From Cohnella faecalis (GTDB taxonomy: Bacteria; Bacillota; Bacilli; Paenibacillales; Paenibacillaceae), in the NCBI RefSeq assembly GCF_003570905.1, contig NZ_QXJM01000014.1, positions 1 to 64,000 on the forward strand: a DNA stretch of 64,000 bases. The letters are read 5' to 3'. Positions 35,068 through 44,506 of this stretch are shown here, one piece after another (within the stretch, counting starts at the first letter, position 1; every line of letters begins with the position of its first letter). Both the position numbers and the translations under genes were made by a program. The notes under the pieces are model-generated. The model worked only from the letters and a program-made list of their open reading frames with translations. It was not told the DNA's origin and did no database searches.

Positions 35068-36402
35068 TTATTTCTTCTCCGCAGCCGCTGAGCGCACTTT
35101 CATTAATTCCTCCTGTCCCAAAACCTGAAGCTGCTCGACCGCCTCTTCCACCGTCAGCTTTCCGGCCAACACTTCGTCCAGCTTTCCGCTCGCTATTTTT
35201 TCGAATACGTTATAAAACGCGTTCTTGAGCGGATCGGATGCCACGTAGTTGAGTGAATTCGGCTTGAATTGAGCGAATTTGTCGAGCTGATTACCGTCGA
35301 ATTCCCGCATGCTCCCTGTTCGCGCGAGCAGTGGAGGAATAGGAAGCAATTGGTTTTTAATGCGCGCGTACTCCTCGCTATTCACATATTGGACGAACGC
35401 CCACGCTTCCTTGGTTTGAGCCGATTCCGCGGAGATGACCGTCAATTCGTCCGAAGCGAAGTAGATGCCCGTTTCACCGTCCTTGTCGCTAACCGGCGAA
35501 GCTGCGATGCCCCACTTGATTTGTTGATCCGGAGCTCTGCCACTGGCCTGCAACAGACCAGTTGCTACGCTGTAATAGCTGTCCAGCGTCATCGCCGTGT
35601 TCCCCTTCGCAAACTCATTCTCGTTCGCAGACTGAACGCCGGCAGACAGTTGTGTCCGTTTTATCGCCCCAGAACGAAACAGCTCGACCGCTTCAAAATA
35701 AATGCGTCTCCACGCTTCGGTGTTCAGCGTAACTTGATCGCCTTCGGCATTCCAATAAGCAAGACCTTTCGTCTGTCCGATATACCGAATGAGCTCGACC
35801 AAGTTGTCGCTGTACGACGAACCGACGGACAACCCGTAGACTCTGCTTTCTTCCGGACCGTCGGTCGGAAATTTTTTGGCCAGACTCATTACCTCGGTCC
35901 ACGTCATTCCGTCGCGCGGATATTCCAGCTTATAGCGATCAAACAATTGTTTATTGTAAATCAAGGCTATGCTATTAAAAGTAAGCGGAAGCGCAAACAG
36001 CTGGCCCCCGCCTCGCTCCCGCAAAGCGCTTATCAAGCCCGGATGCAAAGACCCGAGGTCGAAGGAGTTCTCCTTCAGGAACGGTTCCAGACTAACGAGC
36101 GCATTATTCTTTACAAGAAACTCGAACTCATTCATATAAGTGAAAAAAACGTCCGGCTTTTGCTGCTGGATGAGCTGCCATTTTTGCTCCGAAGTGACAA
36201 GCCCCATCGGAATAACCTCGATCTCGATATTCGGATATTCGGCGGCGAAATATTGCCCGTATTTTTGATTGAAATCGCTTTCGCTGCTGAACATCACTTT
36301 GATCGTTTTTTTCAAGCTCGTTTCCTCCGGCTTCTCCTTCATGCATGCCGAAGCGAGCAACAGAACCAATCCCCCAACAACCGCCGCGAGCTTTCGAACC
36401 AT
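35068..36402 (-). CDS. Extracellular solute-binding lipoprotein (family 1, sugar type)
   Basis: This 444-aa lipoprotein starts at ATG 36402 behind GGTGGAGG. The signal is AAVVGGLVLLLASACMKEK with lipobox ASAC. Family-1 features are KIKVMFSSESDF-like strands near 40, YNKQLFDRYKLEYPRDGMTW and FAKGNTAMTLDSYYSVATGL. No permease or ATPase for a sugar importer lies nearby. It ends just upstream of the peptide gene and may bind peptide, sugar or signal rather than feed an importer. Confidence 0.85.
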   Translation of the reverse strand: MVRKLAAVVGGLVLLLASACMKEKPEETSLKKTIKVMFSSESDFNQKYGQYFAAEYPNIEIEVIPMGLVTSEQKWQLIQQQKPDVFFTYMNEFEFLVKNNALVSLEPFLKENSFDLGSLHPGLISALRERGGGQLFALPLTFNSIALIYNKQLFDRYKLEYPRDGMTWTEVMSLAKKFPTDGPEESRVYGLSVGSSYSDNLVELIRYIGQTKGLAYWNAEGDQVTLNTEAWRRIYFEAVELFRSGAIKRTQLSAGVQSANENEFAKGNTAMTLDSYYSVATGLLQASGRAPDQQIKWGIAASPVSDKDGETGIYFASDELTVISAESAQTKEAWAFVQYVNSEEYARIKNQLLPIPPLLARTGSMREFDGNQLDKFAQFKPNSLNYVASDPLKNAFYNVFEKIASGKLDEVLAGKLTVEEAVEQLQVLGQEELMKVRSAAAEKK

Positions 36403-36418
36403 TCCGCGAACCTCCACC

Positions 36419-36664
36419 TTATTCGTTGGATTCCAATATTTTTATAATCATAGCCGTCTTCGAGCTGACATTCATCTTCAAATAAACCCGCTTCACCAAC
36501 GTGCGAACCGTGTTCGAGCTAATGTCCAAGCAGATCGCGATTTGCGTGCATGACTGGCCTTGCATGAGCAGGTATACAATCTGGGTCTCGCGGGGAGAAA
36601 GCAAATACGGCTTGGATTGCGCAAGAATAAAGCTGTAGTTGACTTTTGATTCGGCGCTTTGCAA
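36419..36664 (-). CDS. Small LuxR-type helix-turn-helix regulator
   Basis: This 81-aa protein is little more than a LuxR/GerE DNA-binding domain: LLSPRETQIVYLLMQGQSCT then ISSNTVRTLVKRVYLKMNVS. A TTG start at 36664 is set by GGAGGGG eight bases upstream. There is no sensor domain. It lies between the two lipoprotein genes and probably controls this locus, like GerE-type stand-alone regulators. Confidence 0.8.
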   Translation of the reverse strand: MQSAESKVNYSFILAQSKPYLLSPRETQIVYLLMQGQSCTQIAICLDISSNTVRTLVKRVYLKMNVSSKTAMIIKILESNE

Positions 36665-36698
36665 CGAAACCCCCTCCGTCCGTGTAAGTCATTACGAT

Positions 36699-38036
36699 TT
36701 ACCGGTCTTGAGCGTTGGCGAGGTCTAGTTGTTCCTGTGCATTTTTTTGCAAACGGTCAAGTGCTTCGTCTAACGACATCTTGTTCTGCAATACTTGCTG
36801 GATGGCATCCTCAGCCAACGAGGACATTGTGGCGTAGAAGCGGTCGGGAGCATTTCGCACGGGTGGATCGGCGGGCGTTAGTTCATAAAACGAGGACAGA
36901 TGACGATTATCGTTGTCTCTCAGCAAATCTTCGCGTATGGGCATGCTGTCTCGCGTTAACGATTTGCTCCGGATCGCGTTTTCGCTGACGATGTATTTCA
37001 GCACAGCGGCGGCCAGCGATTGGTTCGGCGTGTCGGCGCGAATTGCAAACAACGTGGAAGGGGAAGCGAAAAACGTTCGATTCGGGTTTCGAGGATCGAC
37101 TGGAGCTGTAACGACTGCCCAATTTTTAGCTAATTGCTGTTCGCTTGGCGAATTCCAGCTTTGCTCCAGCATGGGGATCAAGTACGAACCGCCGAAAGCC
37201 ATAGCGGCCTTTCCTTGAATAAAAGGGTGAGAGGAAACGGAATCCGACGCCGTATTGCCGTCTTGCCGCTCTGGCGGACGATAGATCCCTCCCGTTTGAT
37301 AAGCGTTTAGAACAAGCTCGAACACCTTTCTCCACGATTCGGAATCGATCGTAACGTTTTTCCCCCTCGCGTCGACGGCATTCAACGAGACGGTCTGACC
37401 GATCGTTTCGATAAGCGGGTACAGCTCGTCGCCATAATGAGCATATCCGTACACAGGACTTTTGGGATCGGAGCGCGAATAGATTTGATTGGCTAGCTGC
37501 ATGACGTCTTCCCAGCTCATCCGATCTCGCGGATATTCGACTCGATACCGATCGAAAATATCCTTGTTGTAATAAAGAACCATGCTCTGAAAAGCAGGCG
37601 GCAGTCCGTAAAGCTTACCGGCAGCTTTGCCTCGAATCCATGCCATAAATTCCGAATCGAACGATTGGGCTACGTCCCCTACTCCCTCCAGCAAATCCAG
37701 ATCGTACAGCTTGTTGCTGTTCGCAAGCTCATCGAATAAAGGCGACCATAAGCCGAACAGATCGGGCTTTTCCTTATCGATTCGTTCCAAAATCGATGGG
37801 ATGTAACCGCTTCCTTGAGTCATTAAATCTTCCGTAGGAACGACCTTTACCTCAAGCTCGGGAAATTCCGCTTTTAGCCTTTTGCCGTAATCTTCTGCGA
37901 ACAACGTCTCATTGTAATAAAGAACCGTCAAGGTTCCTTCCACCTGATCTTTATCTTTGTGTGTGGACAGGACACTGCATCCCGATAACGATACGGTGAC
38001 CATAATCAAAACGCACGCAAGAAACCGCCCTCCCAA
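36699..38036 (-). CDS. Extracellular solute-binding lipoprotein (family 1, sugar type), first copy
   Basis: This 445-aa lipoprotein starts at a TTG (38036), eight bases after AGGAGGTG. Signal ACVLIMVTVSLSGCSVLS has lipobox LSGC. YNKDIFDRYRVEYPRDRMSW and FIQGKAAMAFGGSYLIPMLE match its paralogue encoded at 35068-36402, so the pair arose by duplication. No transport permease is linked. Confidence 0.85.
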   Translation of the reverse strand: MGGRFLACVLIMVTVSLSGCSVLSTHKDKDQVEGTLTVLYYNETLFAEDYGKRLKAEFPELEVKVVPTEDLMTQGSGYIPSILERIDKEKPDLFGLWSPLFDELANSNKLYDLDLLEGVGDVAQSFDSEFMAWIRGKAAGKLYGLPPAFQSMVLYYNKDIFDRYRVEYPRDRMSWEDVMQLANQIYSRSDPKSPVYGYAHYGDELYPLIETIGQTVSLNAVDARGKNVTIDSESWRKVFELVLNAYQTGGIYRPPERQDGNTASDSVSSHPFIQGKAAMAFGGSYLIPMLEQSWNSPSEQQLAKNWAVVTAPVDPRNPNRTFFASPSTLFAIRADTPNQSLAAAVLKYIVSENAIRSKSLTRDSMPIREDLLRDNDNRHLSSFYELTPADPPVRNAPDRFYATMSSLAEDAIQQVLQNKMSLDEALDRLQKNAQEQLDLANAQDR

Positions 38037-38040
38037 TACC

Positions 38041-38280
38041 TAAGCACCTCCTCGTGTTCTCCATCCCTCCACTTTATATATATCACGCTGTTTATTTTTT
38101 CACAATATTTCAAAAATTAAATTAATTTACAATTTATACTTTCGCACATGGCTTATAATAACTTATGCAGTTTGCGCCATTGAGACCGAAAAAGTTAATG
38201 TTCGCGTATCACAAAAATCAAAAACCAATAAGCCAATAACTAAGGGTTCATCTTGGTCAAAAAATTTGAGTTAAAAACAA
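38041..38280. other. Promoter-side intergenic region of the peptide locus
   Basis: The stretch is very AT-rich just upstream of the TTG start at 38036 (runs of A and T at about 38090-38140), as expected for a promoter. No gene is seen. Confidence 0.35.
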
Positions 38281-38308
38281 ATCAGCGCTGCCATATAGCA
38301 GCGCTGAT
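38281..38308. terminator. Hairpin, probable terminator
   Basis: ATCAGCGCTGC-CATATA-GCAGCGCTGAT is a perfect 11-bp stem. It lacks a long T-run but separates the RDD gene side from the peptide locus. Confidence 0.5.
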
Positions 38309-38340
38309 ACGCCAAAATCTCTAGACTCGGATCAAGTTTA

Positions 38341-38454
38341 TTACATCGCGTAGTGACGAATGATGACTTCCCTCGTCATTGGCGGTTCATGGATATAGAT
38401 TCGTTCCCAAACTAACATAATAAGCGGATTGAAACCCGAATAGTAATAAGCCAT
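38341..38454 (-). CDS. 37-aa small ORF
   Basis: The frame reads MAYYYSGFNPLIMLVWERIY then IHEPPMTREVIIRHYAM. It looks protein-like, but no ribosome binding site is visible; it may be the tail of a decayed gene. No family is recognised. Confidence 0.25.
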   Translation of the reverse strand: MAYYYSGFNPLIMLVWERIYIHEPPMTREVIIRHYAM

Positions 38455-38517
38455 TGTTTTCTCATTCAAGGCCGGATTTGCGGAGCAGCCTGTTATTATC
38501 GAAGTAGGAAAAGCACC

Positions 38518-39243
38518 TTAATAATTGATTTCTTTAACTTTCCATTTTTCATTTGGTTCTTTAACTAATATGATATAAACTGAAAGACTATTATTTTTAT
38601 CCCCTGAGACTTTAATATTAAAGCTTGCTTCGCCATACCCGTTAGTTCTACTTATACTGCCAGAAGGGAAAAAACCAATGTCAACATTACTTCCAACTTT
38701 ATCTTGTATTTCTTTATTGTTTTTAATGTAAATAATAGCTTCCTTGTATGAAGCATCCTGCTTAATCATTGTAATAATTCCAAAAACTAAAAAAACAATT
38801 ATTACGCTGATTGAGATCACTATTTTCATTACTATTTTTGTCATACTTTTTGTATTCTCTAGTTGATATACCTCAGTTCCATTTCGAATATCACCTTGCT
38901 TACGTTTGTCATTACTAAATAATAGGTTATATAAATCTTTTGGCCAAAACAAAGAAGAAAAATTTCTATTAATTAGCTTTCCAGTGCTAGGAACAGAGCC
39001 ATTAAGTTCGCGAACGCCAAGGTTGAAAATTCTCTTTCCTACACTTCTCCCGTCAACAACATCCTTAAACAGAACAGTAATCATTCCAACAGAAATCAAA
39101 AATAAAGTTAAAAAGATCGATATGACGAAATCATCTTCAAACCATTTTAATAATAAAAAGATCAATATCAATACTATAAAAATAGTTAAATAAATATCTA
39201 TTACACTAGCAATGATTCGACTTATTGTAGATGCTCTTTTCAT
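38518..39243 (-). CDS. RDD-family membrane protein with Coa1-like C-terminal domain
   Basis: This 241-aa protein starts at ATG 39243 behind GAGGGA. The RDD domain shows RIIASVIDIYLTIFIVLILI, FKDVVDGRSVGKRIFNLGVR and a second TM pair. After a third TM, IVMKIVISISVIIVFLVFGI, the outside part KEAIIYIKNNKEIQDKVGS to VYIILVKEPNEKWKVKEINY resembles the small alpha/beta domain of cytochrome oxidase assembly factor Coa1-type proteins. The gene is AT-rich compared with its neighbours. Its function is unknown. Confidence 0.7.
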   Translation of the reverse strand: MKRASTISRIIASVIDIYLTIFIVLILIFLLLKWFEDDFVISIFLTLFLISVGMITVLFKDVVDGRSVGKRIFNLGVRELNGSVPSTGKLINRNFSSLFWPKDLYNLLFSNDKRKQGDIRNGTEVYQLENTKSMTKIVMKIVISISVIIVFLVFGIITMIKQDASYKEAIIYIKNNKEIQDKVGSNVDIGFFPSGSISRTNGYGEASFNIKVSGDKNNSLSVYIILVKEPNEKWKVKEINY

Positions 39244-39505
39244 ATTAGTCCCTCGGTTTTCACTTTTTTTGCTACTAGTGATCTTTGGCATGACGTTGTT
39301 ATATTCGCGATCTTATCAACTTTTTTGTAAAGTTCAGAAACACCCTGCCTTGCCAATGTATCGACTTCACGTCAAAAATCGTTTCTGCTTCATGTCAGAT
39401 GGGTGGTTCTTCGAGCGCGATTAGTTTTTCATATATCGCCATATTGCCGTCTCCATTATATCAACGTTCCTGTTACTTCTAGTCACCCGACAAATGAAGC
39501 ACAAC
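39244..39505. other. Intergenic stretch
   Basis: No protein with a credible start or family is seen here, only AT-rich upstream sequence of the RDD gene. Confidence 0.35.
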
Positions 39506-39530
39506 AAAAAGCCCGCGGTTTACGCGGACT
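39506..39530 (-). terminator. Terminator of the YdeI-type gene
   Basis: On the minus strand CCGCG-TAAAC-CGCGG with an extra AG/CT pair is followed by GCTTTTTG. It lies 14 bases past the gene's stop. Confidence 0.55.
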
Positions 39531-39543
39531 TCATCAGGGCGCC

Positions 39544-40137
39544 TTAATCATCTAATCCCTTTCCATTGAGAATATGCGGCAAATATTTTTCAACCCTTGC
39601 CTCTCTGGTTTTGGATTGTTTGGGTTGAGCAAAATGGAGAATATACGCTCTTTGCCGTCCCGGCGTCAATGCTTCAAAAGCAGTTTTCAAGTCAGGGATT
39701 TCAGCGAACTTATTTTGTAGTTCTTCAGGAACGGCGTAATCTGTGTTCTTTTTAAATTCCACTTTCAATCCGGCTTTTTCAACTTCAATGGCTTCATCAA
39801 TATAAGTTTTCAAGATCAGCTGCATCTCATCAATTTCTTGGACATTGGTGAACCGAATCTGGCGCGCCGCTTGTACATTCTCCGTTTGTTGGATGAGAAT
39901 CCCATGGGGATCCTTTAGCAAGGCGCCTTTATGAAATAAAAGCGCACAGTATTCTTTAAAACCATGAATTAAAACGATGTTGTTATTCTGATACGTGTAA
40001 CAAGGATGCATCCACTTAAAATCTTCGGTCAGCTCGCAGTCAAGAACGATATCTCTCAACTTCTCGAATTCTTCCTTCCACTTTTTTTCCTTTCTAAAAA
40101 AAGGATCTATTTTAGGATTTCTTTCGCCTTTTGTCAT
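39544..40137 (-). CDS. YdeI/OmpD-associated family protein
   Basis: This 197-aa protein starts at ATG 40137 (or the TTG just before it) behind AAAGGAG. The N-terminal DUF1801-type fold is seen in WMHPCYTYQNNNIVLIHGFK and YCALLFHKGALLKDPHGIL, and the C-terminal YdeI (OmdA) helix bundle in AFEALTPGRQRAYILHFAQP and KTREARVEKYLPHILNGKG. The biochemical role is unknown. Its promoter has the same operator architecture as the ArsR-AHSA1 promoter at 47987-48039. Confidence 0.85.
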   Translation of the reverse strand: MTKGERNPKIDPFFRKEKKWKEEFEKLRDIVLDCELTEDFKWMHPCYTYQNNNIVLIHGFKEYCALLFHKGALLKDPHGILIQQTENVQAARQIRFTNVQEIDEMQLILKTYIDEAIEVEKAGLKVEFKKNTDYAVPEELQNKFAEIPDLKTAFEALTPGRQRAYILHFAQPKQSKTREARVEKYLPHILNGKGLDD

Positions 40138-40263
40138 CAAAGAACACTCCTTTTCAATTTATCGCGATTATTGTTCCATCATTTGGGAATTGTGCTTGAA
40201 TCAATTGAGGCGGGCCAGAGCTTATCGATCAGCCTGCGCCTACGAAGAGATTGTTCACCATTG

Positions 40264-40315
40264 GACACCATTTAGTGACACTTTGAATATAGGACTCCTT
40301 TCGGTGTCTTGTCAA
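40264..40315 (-). promoter_or_regulatory. Promoter with ArsR-type operators before the YdeI gene
   Basis: TTGACA (40310-40315) and TATATT (40286-40291) are 18 bases apart on the minus strand. The spacer holds GACACC, and a second site GACACCATTTAGTGAC lies at 40264-40279. Element order, spacing and sequence match the ArsR promoter at 47987-48039. Confidence 0.7.
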
Positions 40316-40385
40316 CAACATTTTTTTAACTCCACATGAAAACTGTTAGTCAGTTATGTGTGGTATGTTCTTGTTCTTAATTGGC

Positions 40386-40433
40386 AAAAAATAAGGCTGC
40401 CTCTCAGGTCATTTTATGACCTTTGAGACAGCC
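40386..40433 (-). terminator. Terminator of the MFS gene
   Basis: GGCTGTCTCAAAGGTCAT and ATGACCTGAGAGGCAGCC pair with few mismatches on the minus strand, followed by TTATTTTTT. Confidence 0.7.
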
Positions 40434-40471
40434 CCCTATTTGCAAACGAGCGAATCGGAGCCGATTCGCGA

Positions 40472-41989
40472 TTAGTGACCCATCATCATCGCCGGGTCCG
40501 GATTGTCTCCGCCGACGGTTCCGTCTTCTTCTTTCTGCTTCGGTTTACGCAGAAGGAGCGACAGTGCGACACCTGTGGTCGCGATACACGCGGACAGGAA
40601 GAACGTGTCGCCGTAACCCGCGACGACAGCGTTCAGCGGATTAGCGTCCGCTCCCGCGCTTGCGGCGTGGGAAGTGATTTGCGACGTCAGATACCCCGTC
40701 AGGCCTGCGACCGCGAACGAGACGACGACTTGCTGAGCTGCTGTTGTCAGCGGTGTAACGCGGCTCACCAGACGGCGAGGCGCTGAGTTCAGAACATGCG
40801 TATTGAGCGGCATCATGGAGAAGCCCATGCCGAGACCCATGATGCAGATGCTCAGGACGATAACCCACAGCGAGGTATCCACCGATATGCCGGACAGGAT
40901 GAACAGGGAAATGGATACGGCGGTAAGTCCGGCGAAAGCGAGCGGACGCGCACCAATCTTATCGAACAGCCGGCCGCTGATCGGCATGCCGATTCCCGCG
41001 CATAGCGCCTGCGGCATCAGGATCCAGCCCGTTTCAAGCGCGGTGTAGTGCATGACGCCTTGCAGGTACAGCGGCACGATCAGCATTGCGCCGAACAGCG
41101 CGAGCTGTACGATCCACGCCAAGATGATACTTCGTGTAAAGTCGGACGACTTGAACACCTTCAGCTCCAACAGCGGCTGCTTCTGTGACAGCTCCACGAA
41201 GATGAAAAGGATGAGCGCAATGCCGCCGACGGTCAAGCCCGTGATCGTCGAAACCTGGGACCAACTGGTGCCTCCTTCGCTTACGCCGTACGCCAGCATG
41301 GAGAAGGCGATCGGCGCGAGGCACATGCCGATGATGTCCAGATGCGGCGCCGCATGACGGTCGGATTTCGGCAAATATTTATACCCGAGAATAAAGGCGA
41401 TAATGCCGATCGGCAGATTGATGATAAAAATCCAGTGCCAGCTGACAGAATCGACCAGCCAGCCGGATAGCACCGGCCCGAATGCCGGCGCCATGAGCAT
41501 GGGGATGCCGAGTACGCCCATGATGGATCCGCGGCGCTCTGGAGGCGCAAGCTTGAACACCATGGCCATCCCGATCGGGGCCACCATGCCGCCGCCCAAG
41601 CCTTGAATAATGCGGAAAGCAATCAGTTGTTCCGGTGTTTGCGCGATACCGCACAGCACGGAGCCGATCGTGAACAGGGCGATCGTAATCATGAAAATTT
41701 GCTTGGAGCCGAATTTATCGGTCATCCAGCCTGCAAGCGGGATAACGGCGGATAAGGCCAGCGTATAGCCGGTGACGGTCCATTGGATTGTCTTCAGATC
41801 GGTGTCGAAGTATTCAACGAGCTTCGGAATGGCATTATTGACGACGGTGCTGTCCAGAATAACCATGATCATGCCGACAATAATCGCCAAGAGCGGCGGC
41901 AATATGGCTTTCAGCGAGAAGTTGTCCTCACCGGCTGCCATCTGTTTCGTTTGCGTAGGAGCTGACATAGGTCCCTGCTTTCTGCTCAT
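40472..41989 (-). CDS. DHA2-family (EmrB/QacA-type) MFS multidrug efflux transporter
   Basis: This 505-aa, 14-TM proton-coupled pump shows the MFS motif A LAGWMTDKFGSKQIFMITIA, DHA2 motif D1 near DSTVVNNAIPKLVEYF, and motif C GVLGIPMLMAPAFGPVLSGW. Broad drug or dye export is expected. The start is either 41989 or the second ATG six codons later, which has GCAGGG nearby. It is followed by its own terminator and lies next to helD. Confidence 0.88.
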   Translation of the reverse strand: MSRKQGPMSAPTQTKQMAAGEDNFSLKAILPPLLAIIVGMIMVILDSTVVNNAIPKLVEYFDTDLKTIQWTVTGYTLALSAVIPLAGWMTDKFGSKQIFMITIALFTIGSVLCGIAQTPEQLIAFRIIQGLGGGMVAPIGMAMVFKLAPPERRGSIMGVLGIPMLMAPAFGPVLSGWLVDSVSWHWIFIINLPIGIIAFILGYKYLPKSDRHAAPHLDIIGMCLAPIAFSMLAYGVSEGGTSWSQVSTITGLTVGGIALILFIFVELSQKQPLLELKVFKSSDFTRSIILAWIVQLALFGAMLIVPLYLQGVMHYTALETGWILMPQALCAGIGMPISGRLFDKIGARPLAFAGLTAVSISLFILSGISVDTSLWVIVLSICIMGLGMGFSMMPLNTHVLNSAPRRLVSRVTPLTTAAQQVVVSFAVAGLTGYLTSQITSHAASAGADANPLNAVVAGYGDTFFLSACIATTGVALSLLLRKPKQKEEDGTVGGDNPDPAMMMGH

Positions 41990-42088
41990 CGAGCTGAGCT
42001 GTGTATGGATTTAAATAATGGTCGAGGAACAAGAATTGCTGAATCATAACAATAACAGCTTATCGCGGCCGACGTCACCCCCTATCCG

Positions 42089-44506
42089 TCAATATGGCGC
42101 TTTCTCGTACACATTCACAGGCAATGCCTGCACGAACGGCGACCAATCGCCCGTCGTGTAAAGATGAAGCCGGTGCATGGCCCGCGTACACGCCGTGTAA
42201 AGAAGCTTGCGTTCGTTGGCCCGGCCGTAAGCTTCGGGCGAAGCATCATAGACCAACACCGCATCGAACTCGACACCCTTGGCGAGATACACGGGAATGA
42301 CCATCGCTCCTTTTTCAAAACCCGGCGTCTCTTTCGTAATGAGCTGCAAAGCTTCTCCTCCATGAATCTGTAACGATTCATAGGCTTCCCGGCTTTCGGC
42401 TGCGGTCTTCGTAATGACGGCGATGGAATCGAAGCCCTCGGCCCTAAGCGCCGCGATGTCTGCCAGAATTTGCGCATCACGCTTTTCCCCGCCATCCAGT
42501 CTCGTCAGAAGGGGCTTTTGGCCTCCCCTTTCAAACGGTGTAATTTCTTCCCCGCCTGGAAGCATCGATTTCGTAAATTCAACAATCTCTCTGGTTGAAC
42601 GATAACTGCGTACAAGACGGACAAGGCTTGTTTCCGCTTCCCCGAAAAGGCGGACCAGCGGCGAATCGGCTGCTTCCAAGCTTGTAGCCTGCATGAAAAT
42701 CGCTTGCCCGAAATCGCCGAGCACCGTCATTCGGGCACGTGGAAACAGCTTTTTTAGATATTCATATTGAAACGGCGAATAATCCTGACCCTCATCAACA
42801 AAGACATACCGGATTTCCGTGTTCGTCCGGACGCCTTCGATCAGTTCTTTTACATACAAATACGGAGTCGCATCCTCGTGGAACAACTCGTTCCGAAGCA
42901 GCTTTTCCTTGGTTTGCCTGCATATTTCAGACCACTGCGCTGGGACGGCCGCCCCATTCGTTCTCTGCCGATAAGCGGCTTCGTCGACAAACAATTGGCC
43001 AAATATGGCTTTGACATCTACAAACGAGAATTTTTTCACACTTTTCCTTAGCGGTTTAAAGCTTTCTTTTACGATGCTTCGGCGGAGCAGATCTTCCTCC
43101 CTCCCGGCAAAGTCAAAGTCGCCTTCATCTTCCCGGCGCTTGTTGCTCATTTTCTCGCGAACTGTGGCGTAAAGTTCCGCAAGGTCGAATAATTCCCTCT
43201 CTTTATGCAGCATTCCGAAAACTTCCGCGTACTGCTCGGTGTCGAGATAATCGAGCTCTTCCTGTACCCAAGGCGCATTCCGTTCCATGCGTTCCAGCGA
43301 AGCCAGTTCATTCAGCAGCCATTCCTGCAAGAGAACGACACGATTGAACAACGGCAGGGAATGGTCATAACCGTAAAATTTCACTCTCATTCGCTCGGCT
43401 GTAATCAAATCGCGTTCCCTAACCCGAATACCGTTGAATCGCATGCCTTCCCGTCCCAACCACATACCATAGTTCTGAAGGGCTTGGAGGAAAGTCTCGG
43501 AAGCTTTATACTCGATCCCCTGAAGACGAGCCTCATACCCCGGCGTACCTTGTGCGGTCAGTACAAATTCGATCTGATCAAAGGCGTCCTCCGGCCGTAA
43601 CGAGGAACCTAACCAATAATCGAGATATTCTTGAAAAGTCGTCTGCTGCATATTCTCCTCACCGAGCTCCGGAAGGACGGTGGAAATATAACTGGTAAAC
43701 ATCGGATTCGGTGAGAAAAGAACGATTTGATCGGCCCTGATCGTCTGGCGGTGTTTGTACAGCAAGTACGCCACCCGCTGCAATGCCGCGGAAGTCTTAC
43801 CGCTGCCGGCCGCCCCCTGTACGATAAGCATCCGGCTTTTGTCATTGCGGATGATGGCGTTTTGTTCCTTTTGAATGGTTGCCACGATACTCTTCATTTG
43901 CGAGTCCGCGCCTTTGCCGAGCACTTGCTGCAGCAATTCGTCTCCGATCGTTTCGCTCGCGTCAAACATGTTGCGGATTTGCCCGTTTTGAATCTGAAAC
44001 TGCCTTTTGAGCTCCATCGTCCCTTCGATTCGTCCGGCCGGCGTGACATAAGACGCCAGACCGGGGGAATAGTCGTAGTACAGGCTCGCGATTGGCGTAC
44101 GCCAGTCATAGATCAGAAAGCTCAATCCGTCTTCGTCGACGAAGGAAGATACGCCGATATAGATTTGCTCGCTGAGGTCCAGGCCATCCTCTTGAAAGTC
44201 GATGCGTCCGAAATAAGGAGACGGGAGCAGGCGGTTCATGCTTTTCCATTGCTGCGTCAACAGCTTGTGGCCGCGCTCCCGTTCGGCCAATACCGCGGAC
44301 TGCTGGTTAATCGTGTAGAAGGACTCTTCGAAATCTTCGTGCGTGCTTGTGTTGATCGTCACTTCTTCCCAAAACCGCTTGCGGATGTCCGTAGCCTGAT
44401 CGCGCAGTCCGGCAACCTCCGGCTCCAGTTCGACGATTCTCGCTTGCAGCTTGTTCCTGACCCGCTCCAGCCGCTCCTGTTCCAACCGCCAATCCTTCGT
44501 TTCCAT
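42089..44506 (-). CDS. helD: RNA polymerase recycling helicase-like protein HelD
   Basis: This 805-aa UvrD-like ATPase has Walker A VQGAAGSGKTSAALQRVAYL (~232-250), motif II YVFVDEGQDYSPFQYEYLKK, LVRSYRSTREIVEF and C-terminal LLYTACTRAMHRLHLYT. The N-terminal coiled coil (ERLERVRNKLQARIVELEPE) is the arm that enters the RNA polymerase secondary channel. HelD frees stalled polymerase from DNA; some homologues protect against rifamycins. Length is close to Bacillus subtilis HelD. GGGAGAG lies just before the ATG. Confidence 0.9.
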   Translation of the reverse strand: METKDWRLEQERLERVRNKLQARIVELEPEVAGLRDQATDIRKRFWEEVTINTSTHEDFEESFYTINQQSAVLAERERGHKLLTQQWKSMNRLLPSPYFGRIDFQEDGLDLSEQIYIGVSSFVDEDGLSFLIYDWRTPIASLYYDYSPGLASYVTPAGRIEGTMELKRQFQIQNGQIRNMFDASETIGDELLQQVLGKGADSQMKSIVATIQKEQNAIIRNDKSRMLIVQGAAGSGKTSAALQRVAYLLYKHRQTIRADQIVLFSPNPMFTSYISTVLPELGEENMQQTTFQEYLDYWLGSSLRPEDAFDQIEFVLTAQGTPGYEARLQGIEYKASETFLQALQNYGMWLGREGMRFNGIRVRERDLITAERMRVKFYGYDHSLPLFNRVVLLQEWLLNELASLERMERNAPWVQEELDYLDTEQYAEVFGMLHKERELFDLAELYATVREKMSNKRREDEGDFDFAGREEDLLRRSIVKESFKPLRKSVKKFSFVDVKAIFGQLFVDEAAYRQRTNGAAVPAQWSEICRQTKEKLLRNELFHEDATPYLYVKELIEGVRTNTEIRYVFVDEGQDYSPFQYEYLKKLFPRARMTVLGDFGQAIFMQATSLEAADSPLVRLFGEAETSLVRLVRSYRSTREIVEFTKSMLPGGEEITPFERGGQKPLLTRLDGGEKRDAQILADIAALRAEGFDSIAVITKTAAESREAYESLQIHGGEALQLITKETPGFEKGAMVIPVYLAKGVEFDAVLVYDASPEAYGRANERKLLYTACTRAMHRLHLYTTGDWSPFVQALPVNVYEKAPY

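Noticed and set aside
35269..36447. 392-aa plus-strand gene
   Set aside because: It is antisense to a well-supported solute-binding lipoprotein and its protein has no family features.
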